Of a stretch of DNA of 45,040 nucleotides, positions 31,482 through 40,264 are shown in pieces. The stretch's first letter is position 1. Every line of letters starts with the position of its first letter. The notes beneath the pieces were generated by a model that ran no database searches, had not been told where the DNA came from, and saw only the letters and a list, made by a program, of their open reading frames with translations. The DNA comes from Amycolatopsis saalfeldensis (GTDB lineage: Bacteria > Actinomycetota > Actinomycetes > Mycobacteriales > Pseudonocardiaceae). A program made the position numbers and the translations under genes. The DNA lies in NCBI RefSeq assembly GCF_900110575.1, contig NZ_FOEF01000037.1, positions 1 to 45,040 on the forward strand. The letters run 5' to 3'.

Positions 31482-33728
31482 CTACCCCCTCAGCCAGTCG
31501 AAAAAGCCGCGGGGCTCGATCGTCGGCGGGGTCTGGCCCGGTTTGCCGGAGTTGCCCGAACCGGGGTCCGGCGGCGCACTCGTGCTGGTCGCGGGCGTGC
31601 TGGGCGCGGTGGTTTCGGTCGGGTCCGCCGGCGCCGCGGGCGGGGCGCTGCTCGGCCTCGGGTGCTTCTTCGGCTTCGACGGGCTGGTGCTGGTGCCCGG
31701 TGAGGTCGTCGGCGTCTCCGACGGCTCGGGGCTCCCGGTGGTCGGATACGGGACGTCGCAGATGCCCAGCCAGCAGCCGAAGAACAGCTGCACCGGCTTG
31801 GCCTTGGCCGTGCCCAGGACGGCACTCACCGTGACCGGGGTGTCGCGAGCGGGCCGTCCGTCCAGCCGGACCCACAGGTTCACGTGCTGGCCCGGCGCGA
31901 GCGAGCTGCGAGTGGTGCAGGTGGCGCCCGAAGCCGTCGAATCGCACGGGAAGCCGCTGAGGCTCCACGACTGGTACAGCGGGTGGTCGAAAGTGACCGT
32001 GACGGGCTTCGTGGTCTCGCCGGTGTTGCGCACGCGGACGTAGACGAGCGGGTTGCGCGTCCAGGGGAACGCCGACAGCCCGTCGGTGTCCGCCTTCAGC
32101 AGCAGGGCGTCCTGTGGCGGGGCGTTCACGGTGACCTTCACGGTCACCGTGACCTTCAGCGCCGTGCCCGCAGTGACCGAGCCGGTGACCTCGCCCCCCT
32201 TCGCGCTCTCGTCGGCCTGGAGCCGGAAAGTAAGGACTGCCGTCTGGCCGGGCTGCAAGCCGGAGCCGGTCTTACAGGTCACCGTGCCGGTGCCGCCCGG
32301 GCAGTTCACGGCCAGCGGAGCCGGGGTTTGGGCGGCTGCGCTGTCCGCACGGAAGGAGCTCACCGCGCCACCACCGCCGGCCGGGACCGCGGAGACGCCC
32401 TGCGGCAGGTTCAGCGCCACCTGCACGGGGTCGGACGGGCTGCCGCCGTCATTGCGGACGGTGATGGGCAGGTTGACCGGGCCCGCGCCCGGCTGCAGTT
32501 CTAGGTCTCCGGACGGCGTGGTCGCGGACATCTTCGCCGGCGTTGGCGAGGCCGGGGGCGGTGCTGCGGGAGGAGCGGCCGGCGGCGCGACCGGCGGCGG
32601 CGCGGGCTGGGCCGGCGGGGGTGCCTGGGGGGCGGGCACCGCGGGCGCGGCCGGGGGAGCGGGCTTCGGCGGTGCCGGGACCGCGGGCGCGGCGGGCGGC
32701 GGGACCTGGGCCGCCACCGGGATCTCCTGCGATCCGCTCGAGGCCAGCGCCACGGCGACGGCGGCCACGATGGCCGCGCCCGAGACCGCGACCCCGGCGA
32801 ACTGGCGGGGCGCGGAGGCCGCGGCGGCGGCACCCGCCTTCGCGCCACCGGCGGCTGCGGCACCGGAAGTGACAGCCGCGGCCCCGGCCGTCGCCGCGGT
32901 GGCGGCGCCCGCCTTGGCCGCGCCGATCGTCGCGAGGTAGCCCAGCGCGGCACCGCCCAGCACGATCGGGGCGATGATCGCGCGCAGGCCGCCGTTGACG
33001 TCGGCCAGCTCCGCGGCCAGCGCCCGGCAGGCCTCGCACTCGTCGAGGTGGTTCTCCACTTGGGAGCGCTCGCGTTTGGACAGTCCGTCCCGGGTCCACG
33101 CGCCCAGCCGGTCGGCCGCCGCGCGGCACCGGTCGGCGTTGTTCTCCTGCAGGTGGACCTGGAGATACGCCTGCCGCAGCCCCTCGCGGGCGCGGTAGGC
33201 GAGCGCGGAAACGCCGTTCGCGGTCAGCCCCAGCAGCGGCGCGACCTCGGCCGGGCTCTGCTGTTCGATCTCGGTGTGCCACAGCACGGCCTGCCAGCGC
33301 TCCGGCAGCCGCGCGAACGCCTTCGCCGCCATCGTGCGCTCGAGGCCGGCCACGGCGGTGTCGGAGAACGGCACGGTGAGCGCTTCTCCGACGGCCCCGC
33401 CGGCGTCGCTCATGTCCTCGTTCAGGTCGACGCGGCGGTCGCGGCGGGTCTTGTCGTACGCGGTGTGCCGCAGCGCGGTGAGCAGGTATGCGCGAAAGGC
33501 GGTGTCCGGGCCCTTGCCGCCACGCAGCGTGTCGAGGACCTTGGCGAAGGCCTCGGAGACCAGGTCGTCGGCCTCGGCGCTGGAGCGGGCGAGCTGCCTG
33601 GCCAGGTTGTACGCGGCTCCGCTGTGACGCTCGAACAGCGTCCCGTAGGAGGCGATTTCCCCAGCGCGCACCTCGGCGATCAGCTCGGCGTCACTCTTAC
33701 CGGACAGGTCGGCGGGAACGGTGGACAC
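31482..33728 (-). CDS. ECF sigma factor fused to zinc-finger anti-sigma, membrane and surface module
   Basis: A 748-residue fusion. Residues 25-95 are sigma region 2 (ARSSAEADDLVSEAFAKVLD) and 135-185 region 4 (LLGLTANGVSALAYRAREGL). A ZAS-like zinc finger lies at 201-240 (Cys201, His227, Cys231, Cys234). Two hydrophobic segments are at 249-270 and 310-330, then an Ala/Pro linker to about 425. Extracytoplasmic domains with paired cysteines and CARDB/DUF11-like repeats follow (VQVALNLPQGVSAVP, TKPVTVTFDHPLYQSWS), ending in a Ser/Thr/Pro tail. Sigma, anti-sigma and sensor thus sit on one chain. The GTG start has AGAAGGAG upstream. The 258 bases before it hold no gene, only GC-rich promoter-like sequence. 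Confidence 0.85.
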   Translation of the reverse strand: MSTVPADLSGKSDAELIAEVRAGEIASYGTLFERHSGAAYNLARQLARSSAEADDLVSEAFAKVLDTLRGGKGPDTAFRAYLLTALRHTAYDKTRRDRRVDLNEDMSDAGGAVGEALTVPFSDTAVAGLERTMAAKAFARLPERWQAVLWHTEIEQQSPAEVAPLLGLTANGVSALAYRAREGLRQAYLQVHLQENNADRCRAAADRLGAWTRDGLSKRERSQVENHLDECEACRALAAELADVNGGLRAIIAPIVLGGAALGYLATIGAAKAGAATAATAGAAAVTSGAAAAGGAKAGAAAAASAPRQFAGVAVSGAAIVAAVAVALASSGSQEIPVAAQVPPPAAPAVPAPPKPAPPAAPAVPAPQAPPPAQPAPPPVAPPAAPPAAPPPASPTPAKMSATTPSGDLELQPGAGPVNLPITVRNDGGSPSDPVQVALNLPQGVSAVPAGGGGAVSSFRADSAAAQTPAPLAVNCPGGTGTVTCKTGSGLQPGQTAVLTFRLQADESAKGGEVTGSVTAGTALKVTVTVKVTVNAPPQDALLLKADTDGLSAFPWTRNPLVYVRVRNTGETTKPVTVTFDHPLYQSWSLSGFPCDSTASGATCTTRSSLAPGQHVNLWVRLDGRPARDTPVTVSAVLGTAKAKPVQLFFGCWLGICDVPYPTTGSPEPSETPTTSPGTSTSPSKPKKHPRPSSAPPAAPADPTETTAPSTPATSTSAPPDPGSGNSGKPGQTPPTIEPRGFFDWLRG

Positions 33729-33986
33729 GGGGCTCCTTCTTCTGCGCGCACGCGGCCGGACCAGCCACGATCTACCTCTCCAACGCGTCCACAAGTGTGA
33801 CGGACGCGGCGACACTCGTCACGTCGTGGTCCGGGTATCGCCACTGACGGCCCAATGAGTTCACCCGGGACCTGGCCGTCTGCGCGGAAAAAGGCCCCGG
33901 AACGTCGTCACGCGGACGGGGCGGTGCAGTCCCTCTGATGTAGCGGGCCAAGATCGACAAGATCCGGACGAAAGGAGCGGTGGCCA

Positions 33987-34829
33987 GTGGACGTACCGGC
34001 GACCGGAGCCCGGTCCGGAGCCGCGGACGGGCAGGAGGCACGGACCCGCTTCGACCGGGACCGGACCCTGCGCGCGCTGCGGGCCCGCTGGCGCACCGCC
34101 AGCTTGGCCGCGGGCTGGCGTTTCCCCAGCGACTGGGCCCTGCCGGAGGTCGACGCGGTGTGTGCCGCCGTCGTCCGGCACGGGGCCCTGGGGTCGGAGA
34201 CGGCGCTGGCCGGACTGGGCCGCGCGCGGGCCGCCGCCGGCGCTGGGCTGGCCGAGACGCTGTCGGACCTGGCCGCCCTCCACGCCGTGCTCGCGGACCC
34301 CGGGGCCGTAGACGGCTTCGTCTCCCCGGACGTGGACGCGACGCCCGCCCGGATACTCAGGGTGACGGCGTTGGCGTGGGCCGACGTCGCGACCGACCAG
34401 CTCGTGCACACCGAGGTCACCGACCCGCTCACCGGCCTGCCGTCCTCGGCCTACCTGCGCACCCGCCTCGCCGAGCTGTACCGCGGCGGCGGCTGGGAGG
34501 AGAAGGTGCTGCTGGTGGTCAGCCTGGACCTCTCGGCCGTTTCCGGCTGGCCGCGGCTGACCGGCATGATCCTGGCCGCGGACGCCGTCCGCTCCGTCTT
34601 CGACTCGGGCGAGAGCTACGCGGCGCTCGGCCCGTCCACCGTCGCCGTGCTGGCCCATCGCGACGACCGGCTCGCCTCCCACGGCGTGGCCCTGCGGCGG
34701 GCGCTCAACGACCGCCTGTCGGTCGACGACCAGCTGTGCGAGGTCAGCCGCCCGCGCGTTTCGGCGCTGCGGCTGCCGCCGACGCACGAACGGGCGTGCG
34801 GTCTGCTCGCGGAGCTGTCCCGGTCATAG
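33987..34829 (+). CDS. Degenerate GGDEF-like domain protein
   Basis: A 280-residue soluble protein. Residues 1-140 are helical and unassigned (ALRARWRTASLAAGWRFPSD). From about 145 it follows the start of a GGDEF domain: TDPLTGLPSSAYLRTRLAEL, and a strand VLLVVSLDL. Where the GGDEF/GGEEF signature belongs the sequence reads LGPSTVAVL, so cyclic-di-GMP synthesis is not expected. It might sense a nucleotide or act as a protein-protein adaptor. GTG start with AAAGGAG nine bases ahead. It diverges from the fused sigma factor gene (258 bases) and precedes the GT87 genes on the same strand. Confidence 0.7.
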   Translation: MDVPATGARSGAADGQEARTRFDRDRTLRALRARWRTASLAAGWRFPSDWALPEVDAVCAAVVRHGALGSETALAGLGRARAAAGAGLAETLSDLAALHAVLADPGAVDGFVSPDVDATPARILRVTALAWADVATDQLVHTEVTDPLTGLPSSAYLRTRLAELYRGGGWEEKVLLVVSLDLSAVSGWPRLTGMILAADAVRSVFDSGESYAALGPSTVAVLAHRDDRLASHGVALRRALNDRLSVDDQLCEVSRPRVSALRLPPTHERACGLLAELSRS

Positions 34830-34844
34830 CCGGACAAGTCCGGC
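34829..34844 (+). terminator. Short hairpin directly after the GGDEF-like gene
   Basis: GCCGGAC and GTCCGGC pair perfectly around AA, starting on the last base of the stop codon. GC-rich self-complementary sequence (GCCGGCGCCGG) follows. It is a compact terminator candidate, separating this gene from the GT87 operon 65 bases on. Confidence 0.5.
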
Positions 34845-34908
34845 GCCGGCGCCGGATCCTTCCCACCCTTCTGGACCAGCTCGACACCGGTCATGATTTC
34901 CTGATGGG

Positions 34909-36270
34909 GTGACCAGGACCGTATCCTCTGCCGCCGAAGCCCAAGCTCCGGCGAGAGCAGGCTTACCCCGCCTGGCCCTGCGCCGGTCGCTCGCCCGGCT
35001 CTCCGTCCGCCCGCGGTCGATCCTGATTCTCTCGGTGATCCCGCTGGTCGCGATCGGGTGCGGCATCTGGGGCTGGACGCACGAGTGGGCGCTGGGGGTC
35101 GACAGCGCGGTCTACCGCGCCGGCGCGCTCACCCTGTTGCACGGACACTCGCTCTACGACGCGAACACGCTCGACCCGGAGCCGGGGTGGGCGCTGCTGC
35201 CATTCACCTACCCGCCGACGGCCGCGCTGCTGTTCGTCCCGCTCGCCGCGGTGCCGACGCAGGTCGCGTGGGGCTTCCTGACGGCCGTTTCACTGGGCGC
35301 GATGGCGCTCTCCATCCGCATCGCGATCGGCGCCCTGCCGCGCCCGGCCGCCGACGGCCCGCGCTGGTGGGCCTCGCCCGCCCGTTCGACGATCGTGTTC
35401 TTCCTGGTCTTCCTCGGCCTGGAACCGGTGTGGCGCACCATTTTCCTCGGCCAGATCAACCTGATCCTGATGGCCATGGTCCTGCTGGACATGCTGGTGA
35501 TCGGCGCGCGCGGCAGCCGCTGGGGCGGTGTGCTGGTGGGCGTCGCGGCGGCGATCAAGCTGACGCCGATCGTGTTCCTGGGGCACCTGTTCATCACCGG
35601 CCGCCGCAAGGACGCGCTGCGCGGGCTCGCCACGTTCGTCCTCATGCAGGCGCTGATGTTCCTGGTCAACCCGCACGACGCGTTCCGCTACTGGACCTCG
35701 ACGCTGCCCGACACCGGCCGCATCGGCCCCGTGCACTGGGCGGGCAACCAGTCGCTGAACGCGCTGATGAACCGCGCCACCGACCTCGCGCCGTGGGCGT
35801 CGAAGGCGGCGATGGGGATCGGCCTGCTGCTCGCTATCCCGGCGTTGTGGCTGGTGATCCGGTTCCACCGCCGCGGGCAGGCGCTTGCCTCGCTGCTCGT
35901 CACGGCGTTCTGGATCCTGCTGATCTCGCCGATCTCCTGGACCCACCACTGGGTGTGGGTCGTGCCGCTGATCGTGCTGCTGGTGTCCCGCCTGCCGAAG
36001 ACCACCCCGGCGACGGCGTGGAAACGCTGGGTCGGGACCGGTTTGGTGGCGTTCGTGTTCGTCAGCTGCGTACTGCTGATCCTGCCGAACGGCCGCAACG
36101 TGGAGCTGCACTGGAAGGTGTGGCAGAACGTGCTCGGCGACGCCTACATCCTGATGCCGGTGGTGCTCGGCCTCGCGCTGATCTTCCGGTGGGGCCTGCA
36201 GCGCCGGGCGCGCGGCCGCCGCCCGCCGGAGGAGGCCACGCAGTATGCCGACACCACACCAGGCGACTGA
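34909..36270 (+). CDS. GT87 family alpha-1,2-mannosyltransferase-like membrane glycosyltransferase
   Basis: A 453-residue polytopic protein of GT-C fold. The probable catalytic aspartate follows the first helix in ALGVDSAVYRAGAL, and FLGQINLILMAMVLLDM and GVAAAIKLTP are the GT87 landmarks. Members use polyprenyl-phosphate-mannose to extend mannans, lipomannan or related glycans on the outer face of the membrane. GTG start without a clear ribosome site. The next gene, a paralogue, begins 26 bases before this one stops. Together with the GtrA genes opposite it suggests a local set for lipid-linked sugar transfer. Confidence 0.87.
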   Translation: MTRTVSSAAEAQAPARAGLPRLALRRSLARLSVRPRSILILSVIPLVAIGCGIWGWTHEWALGVDSAVYRAGALTLLHGHSLYDANTLDPEPGWALLPFTYPPTAALLFVPLAAVPTQVAWGFLTAVSLGAMALSIRIAIGALPRPAADGPRWWASPARSTIVFFLVFLGLEPVWRTIFLGQINLILMAMVLLDMLVIGARGSRWGGVLVGVAAAIKLTPIVFLGHLFITGRRKDALRGLATFVLMQALMFLVNPHDAFRYWTSTLPDTGRIGPVHWAGNQSLNALMNRATDLAPWASKAAMGIGLLLAIPALWLVIRFHRRGQALASLLVTAFWILLISPISWTHHWVWVVPLIVLLVSRLPKTTPATAWKRWVGTGLVAFVFVSCVLLILPNGRNVELHWKVWQNVLGDAYILMPVVLGLALIFRWGLQRRARGRRPPEEATQYADTTPGD

Positions 36271-37987
36271 TTCTCTTCCGCCTGCGGTCTTACGGCGCCC
36301 GCGTTCGTGGCTGTCATGGTTGCGGCAGCCGGGGTCGTGGTTCCCCCGGTCGTGTTCCCGGCGCTCCGGTTCTCGGCAGCCGCGTTCGCCAGGCCGGTGG
36401 CTCCCGCGCACGCGGCTCGCGCGTCTGCTGACCGCCGCCCTGCTGCTGGCCGCCGCGGTGCTCGGAGTCGTGGTGTGGCTGGCCGGCTGGCACGTGGGCG
36501 CGGACAGCGCGGTCTACCGCGCCGGCGGCCTGACCCTGCTCAAGGGCGAGCCGCTCTACACCTCATCGGACCTCACGACCCTCCCGGACTGGGTCCGGCT
36601 CCCGTTCACCTACACCCCGGCCGCGGCGGCCCTGTTCGTGCCGCTGGTGCTGGCGCCGTCGGGCCTGGTCTGGGGCGTGATCGCGGTTTTGTCGGTGGTG
36701 TCGCTTACTGTCGTGATCGCGGTGGTAGCGCGGCCGTCCGGGGTTTGGTTGCCGGCGGGCACGGCCATCGTTCTGGTGCTGGAACCGGTGTGGAAAACAC
36801 TGTTCCTGGGCCAGATCAACTTGATACTGATGGCGCTGGTGGTCTTCGACGTCCTGGTGCTGTCGGCCCGGGGCGCGAGTTCGCGGCGCTTGGCCGGGCC
36901 GGGGGGCTCGGCTCCGGCTGGTTCGGTTGGCGCTGGTGGCTCGGCGGGTGCTGCCGTTTCGGGGGACTCGGCGGGTTTCACCGGGGCTGCGGACGCGGCT
37001 GGTTCGGTTGGCGCCGGTGGCTCGGTGGGTGCTGCCGTTTCGGCGGAGTCGGGGGACTCGGCGGGCGTCGCCGAGGCTGGGGCTGGTTCTGTCGGCGCCG
37101 GTGGTCCGGTGAGCGCCGCCATCTCGGCGGGTGCCGCGGGTCCGGGTTCGGTTGGGGCTGCGGACTCGACAGGTGCGCCCGGAGCTGCGGACTTGCCTGG
37201 CATGGCGGGCTCATTGGATGCGGGAAACCCGGGCGCCGACGGCCAGGTGGGCTCGGCTGGCGAGCGCGTGCGGCGAAGCGGCAGCCGGTGGGCCGGTGTG
37301 CTGATCGGCGTGGCAGCAGCGGTGAAGCTGACCCCGCTGATCTTCGTCCCGCATCTGTTCTTCACCGGCCGGTGGAAGGACGGGCTGCGCGCGCTGGGCA
37401 CGTTCGTGGGCCTGGAGGCGGTGATGTTCGCGGTCATCCCGGGCGACGCGTGGCGTTTCTGGACCGAGTCGGTCTCCGATCCCAGCCGGGTGGGTTCGGT
37501 GCACTGGATTTTCAACCAGTCGCTGAACGGCCTGGTCAACCGCGCGTCGTCGCTCGCGCCGTGGTCGATGGCGGTGGCCATCGCGGTGGCCGCGGTGCTG
37601 GCCGTGCCGGCGGTGTGGCTGGTCGTCCGCTGGCACCGCCGGGGTGAGGAGGCGGCCGCGCTGCTCGTGACGGCGTTCTACGCCCTCCTGGTATCCCCGG
37701 TGTCGTGGTCGCACCACTGGGTATGGGCGGTGCCGCTGGTGTGCCTGCTGGTGGTCAAGGGCAGGCGGTGGTGGGCGCTGCTGGTCGCCGCGCTGTTCGC
37801 CTCGCAGATCGTCATGCTGGTCCCGAACGGCGGCAACACCGAGTTCACCTGGGGCTTCGGCTGGTCCGTACTCGGCAACGCCTACGTCCTCGCCGCCGCG
37901 GCGGCCATCCTCGCCCTGTCCGTCCGCGAGCTCCGCCTGCGAGCCCGCACGACCGCGCCCACGGTGCAGCCGGAACCGGCCGAATAA
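36245..37987 (+). CDS. GT87 family mannosyltransferase-like protein with repeat insertion
   Basis: A 580-residue paralogue of the preceding gene, with the same landmarks: HVGADSAVYRAGGLTLLKGE, FLGQINLILMALVVFDVLVL, GVAAAVKLTP and SPVSWSHHWVWAVPL. Between residues about 215 and 343, where the paralogue goes straight from ARGS to RWGGVLVG, there is an insertion of about 128 residues made of Gly/Ala/Ser/Val-rich repeats (SVGAGGS.GAAVS). Without it the length equals the paralogue's. The insert lies in a loop between membrane segments. The Arg/Ser-rich N-terminus is also longer. The start overlaps the upstream gene by 26 bases, so translation is coupled. Confidence 0.85.
   Translation: MPTPHQATDSLPPAVLRRPRSWLSWLRQPGSWFPRSCSRRSGSRQPRSPGRWLPRTRLARLLTAALLLAAAVLGVVVWLAGWHVGADSAVYRAGGLTLLKGEPLYTSSDLTTLPDWVRLPFTYTPAAAALFVPLVLAPSGLVWGVIAVLSVVSLTVVIAVVARPSGVWLPAGTAIVLVLEPVWKTLFLGQINLILMALVVFDVLVLSARGASSRRLAGPGGSAPAGSVGAGGSAGAAVSGDSAGFTGAADAAGSVGAGGSVGAAVSAESGDSAGVAEAGAGSVGAGGPVSAAISAGAAGPGSVGAADSTGAPGAADLPGMAGSLDAGNPGADGQVGSAGERVRRSGSRWAGVLIGVAAAVKLTPLIFVPHLFFTGRWKDGLRALGTFVGLEAVMFAVIPGDAWRFWTESVSDPSRVGSVHWIFNQSLNGLVNRASSLAPWSMAVAIAVAAVLAVPAVWLVVRWHRRGEEAAALLVTAFYALLVSPVSWSHHWVWAVPLVCLLVVKGRRWWALLVAALFASQIVMLVPNGGNTEFTWGFGWSVLGNAYVLAAAAAILALSVRELRLRARTTAPTVQPEPAE
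36916..37170 (+). repeat. In-frame 81/84-bp repeats inside the second GT87 gene
   Basis: Units begin with GGCTGGTTC(G/T)GT at 36916, 36997 and 37081 (periods of 81 and 84 bases, 27 and 28 codons), with a shorter fourth unit near 37146. Each encodes AGSVGAGG followed by (S/P)xxAAxS. All periods are multiples of three, so length change keeps the frame. Confidence 0.75.
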
Positions 37988-38533
37988 GCGGATTCCGCGG
38001 CCCTGCGCAGGAACGTCCATCAAGACCGGGCACACGGCTGCGTACAGGGGCCGGGCCCTTGCGGACACAGGCCGGGACCAGTGCGCGTGGCTGCCTGCCG
38101 GGGCCGAGGCGCTTGCGGCAGTGGGCCGGGGCGCGTGGCCGCGGGCCAGGACCGAGACGCGTCCGAAGCCACGGCGTGCGGCTGCCTGCCAGGACTGGAG
38201 CCTGCGGAAACGGGCCGGGTCCAGGCACGGGCGGCAGCGGGCCAGTACCCGGGCACGTGCGGAGGCAGGGAGCGGAACCGGGCAGGGCGTCCGGCTGCGT
38301 GTCGGAACCAAGGCGTCCGGCTGCCTGCCGGGACTGAGGCGGCCGAGCAGGCGCAAGCCCGTGCTTCCGCAGGCAGCCCCGCACCGGGGCCAATGCCGCG
38401 GCAAGGCGACATCTCCAACCAACCAGTGTGGCCCACCGCGGCGCCAACGCGGCCCACAAGCCGGGTGAGCTGCGTCAACAGCGCCAGGTACCCGCGGCTC
38501 GACCGGGAGTCGCCCAGTAACCTGGGCGGCGTT
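37988..38533. repeat. GC-rich degenerate repeat tract, non-coding
   Basis: 546 bases between the GT87 operon and purK without a supported gene. GGCTGCCTGCC occurs at 38089, 38180 and 38319, with a variant at 38293. It is usually followed by (G/A)GG(G/A)C and then TTGCGG- or CTGCGG-type words leading into GGGCCGGG. Long open frames exist on both strands but have the repetitive Arg/Pro/Ala make-up of non-coding GC-rich DNA. Near the purK end a TAACCT lies about ten bases before the ATG and could be the purK promoter. Confidence 0.55.
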
Positions 38534-39718
38534 ATGGACAAACGTACCGGTCTTCCCGTCGTGGGAATGGTGGGCGGCGGCCAGCTCGCCCGGATGACGC
38601 ACCAGGCGGCGATCGCGCTCGGGCAGTCGCTGCGAATCCTCGCGGTGAGCGAGGGCGATTCCGCCGCACTGGTGGCCAGTGACGTGGTGCTCGGGCACCA
38701 CACGGACCTCGACGCGTTGCGCTCGTTCGCCGGCGGGGTCGACGTGCTCACCTTCGACCACGAGCACGTCCCCGGCGAGCACCTGCTGACCCTCGCCATG
38801 GAGGGCTTTGTCATCCGGCCCGCGCCGTCGGCGCTCGGGTTCGCGCAGAACAAGCTCGTGATGCGCGAGATGATGGCGGGCCTCGGCGTGCCGGGCCCGG
38901 CGTTCGCCGAGGTGTCCACTGTGGACGACGTGGTGAAGTTCGGCGACGAGCACGGCTGGCCGGTTGTCCTCAAGGCCTCGCGAGGAGGGTACGACGGCCG
39001 CGGCGTCTGGATGCTCGACACCGCCCGCCAGGCGCGCGAGACGGTGCCGGAGCTGCTCGACGCGGGCACCTCGCTCCTGGTCGAGGGGAAGGTGGCCATG
39101 AAACGCGAGCTGGCCGCGCTGGTCGCGCGCTCGCCGTTCGGGCAGGGCGCGGCGTACCCGGTGGTCGAGACGGTGCAGACCGGCGGCATCAACACCGAGG
39201 TGCTCGCGCCGGCGCCGGGGCTGAGCGAGTCGCGGGTGCACGAGGCGCAGGACCTCGCGCTGCGGATCGCGGCGACGCTCGACGTCACCGGGCTGCTGGC
39301 CGTCGAGCTGTTCGAGACCGACACCGGCCTGCTGGTCAACGAACTCGCCATGCGCCCGCACAACTCGGGCCACTGGACGATGGACGGCTCCCGCACCTCG
39401 CAGTTCGAGCAGCACCTGCGCGCTGTGCTCGACTACCCGCTGGGCCGTACGGACCTGATCGAGCCCGCGTGTGTGATGGCGAACGTGCTCGGCGCCGACG
39501 TCACCCCGCAGATGAGCACCGACGAGCGCGTCCACCACCTCTTCGCGCGCTACCCCGAGGTGAAGATCCACCTCTACGGCAAGGAAGACCGGCCCGGCCG
39601 CAAGCTCGGGCACGTCAACTTCGCCGGGGAGCGCATGGAGGACCTGCGCAACCGCGCGCTGCTGTCCGCGCACTGGCTGTCCCACGCCGTCTGGCTCGAC
39701 GGCTACGAGATCCACTGA
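38534..39718 (+). CDS. purK: N5-carboxyaminoimidazole ribonucleotide synthase
   Basis: A 394-residue ATP-grasp ligase that carboxylates AIR with bicarbonate and ATP to N5-CAIR in purine synthesis. Visible: nucleotide-fold start VVGMVGGGQLARM, the FDHEHVP substrate segment, the ATP-grasp strand VVLKASRGGYDGRGVW and the metal-binding LVNELAMRPHNSGHW (the classical NE..RPHNSGH motif). The start is the ATG that opens the family sequence, and the upstream open frame runs through repeats. PurE follows after eleven bases, so they form an operon and act consecutively. Confidence 0.95.
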   Translation: MDKRTGLPVVGMVGGGQLARMTHQAAIALGQSLRILAVSEGDSAALVASDVVLGHHTDLDALRSFAGGVDVLTFDHEHVPGEHLLTLAMEGFVIRPAPSALGFAQNKLVMREMMAGLGVPGPAFAEVSTVDDVVKFGDEHGWPVVLKASRGGYDGRGVWMLDTARQARETVPELLDAGTSLLVEGKVAMKRELAALVARSPFGQGAAYPVVETVQTGGINTEVLAPAPGLSESRVHEAQDLALRIAATLDVTGLLAVELFETDTGLLVNELAMRPHNSGHWTMDGSRTSQFEQHLRAVLDYPLGRTDLIEPACVMANVLGADVTPQMSTDERVHHLFARYPEVKIHLYGKEDRPGRKLGHVNFAGERMEDLRNRALLSAHWLSHAVWLDGYEIH

Positions 39719-39729
39719 AAGGGAGCACT

Positions 39730-40227
<498 letters not shown>

Positions 40228-40264
40228 GGCCCCGCATGGTGGCGGCGTCCCCCGGGACGGCGGG

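Noticed and set aside
33987..34829. Active diguanylate cyclase
   Set aside because: The signature motif is absent and the following acidic residues are not present.
37211..39715. An 834-codon minus-strand open frame over purK and the repeat tract
   Set aside because: Opposite to a clear purK. The composition is that of the third-position complement in GC-rich DNA; no domains are recognisable.
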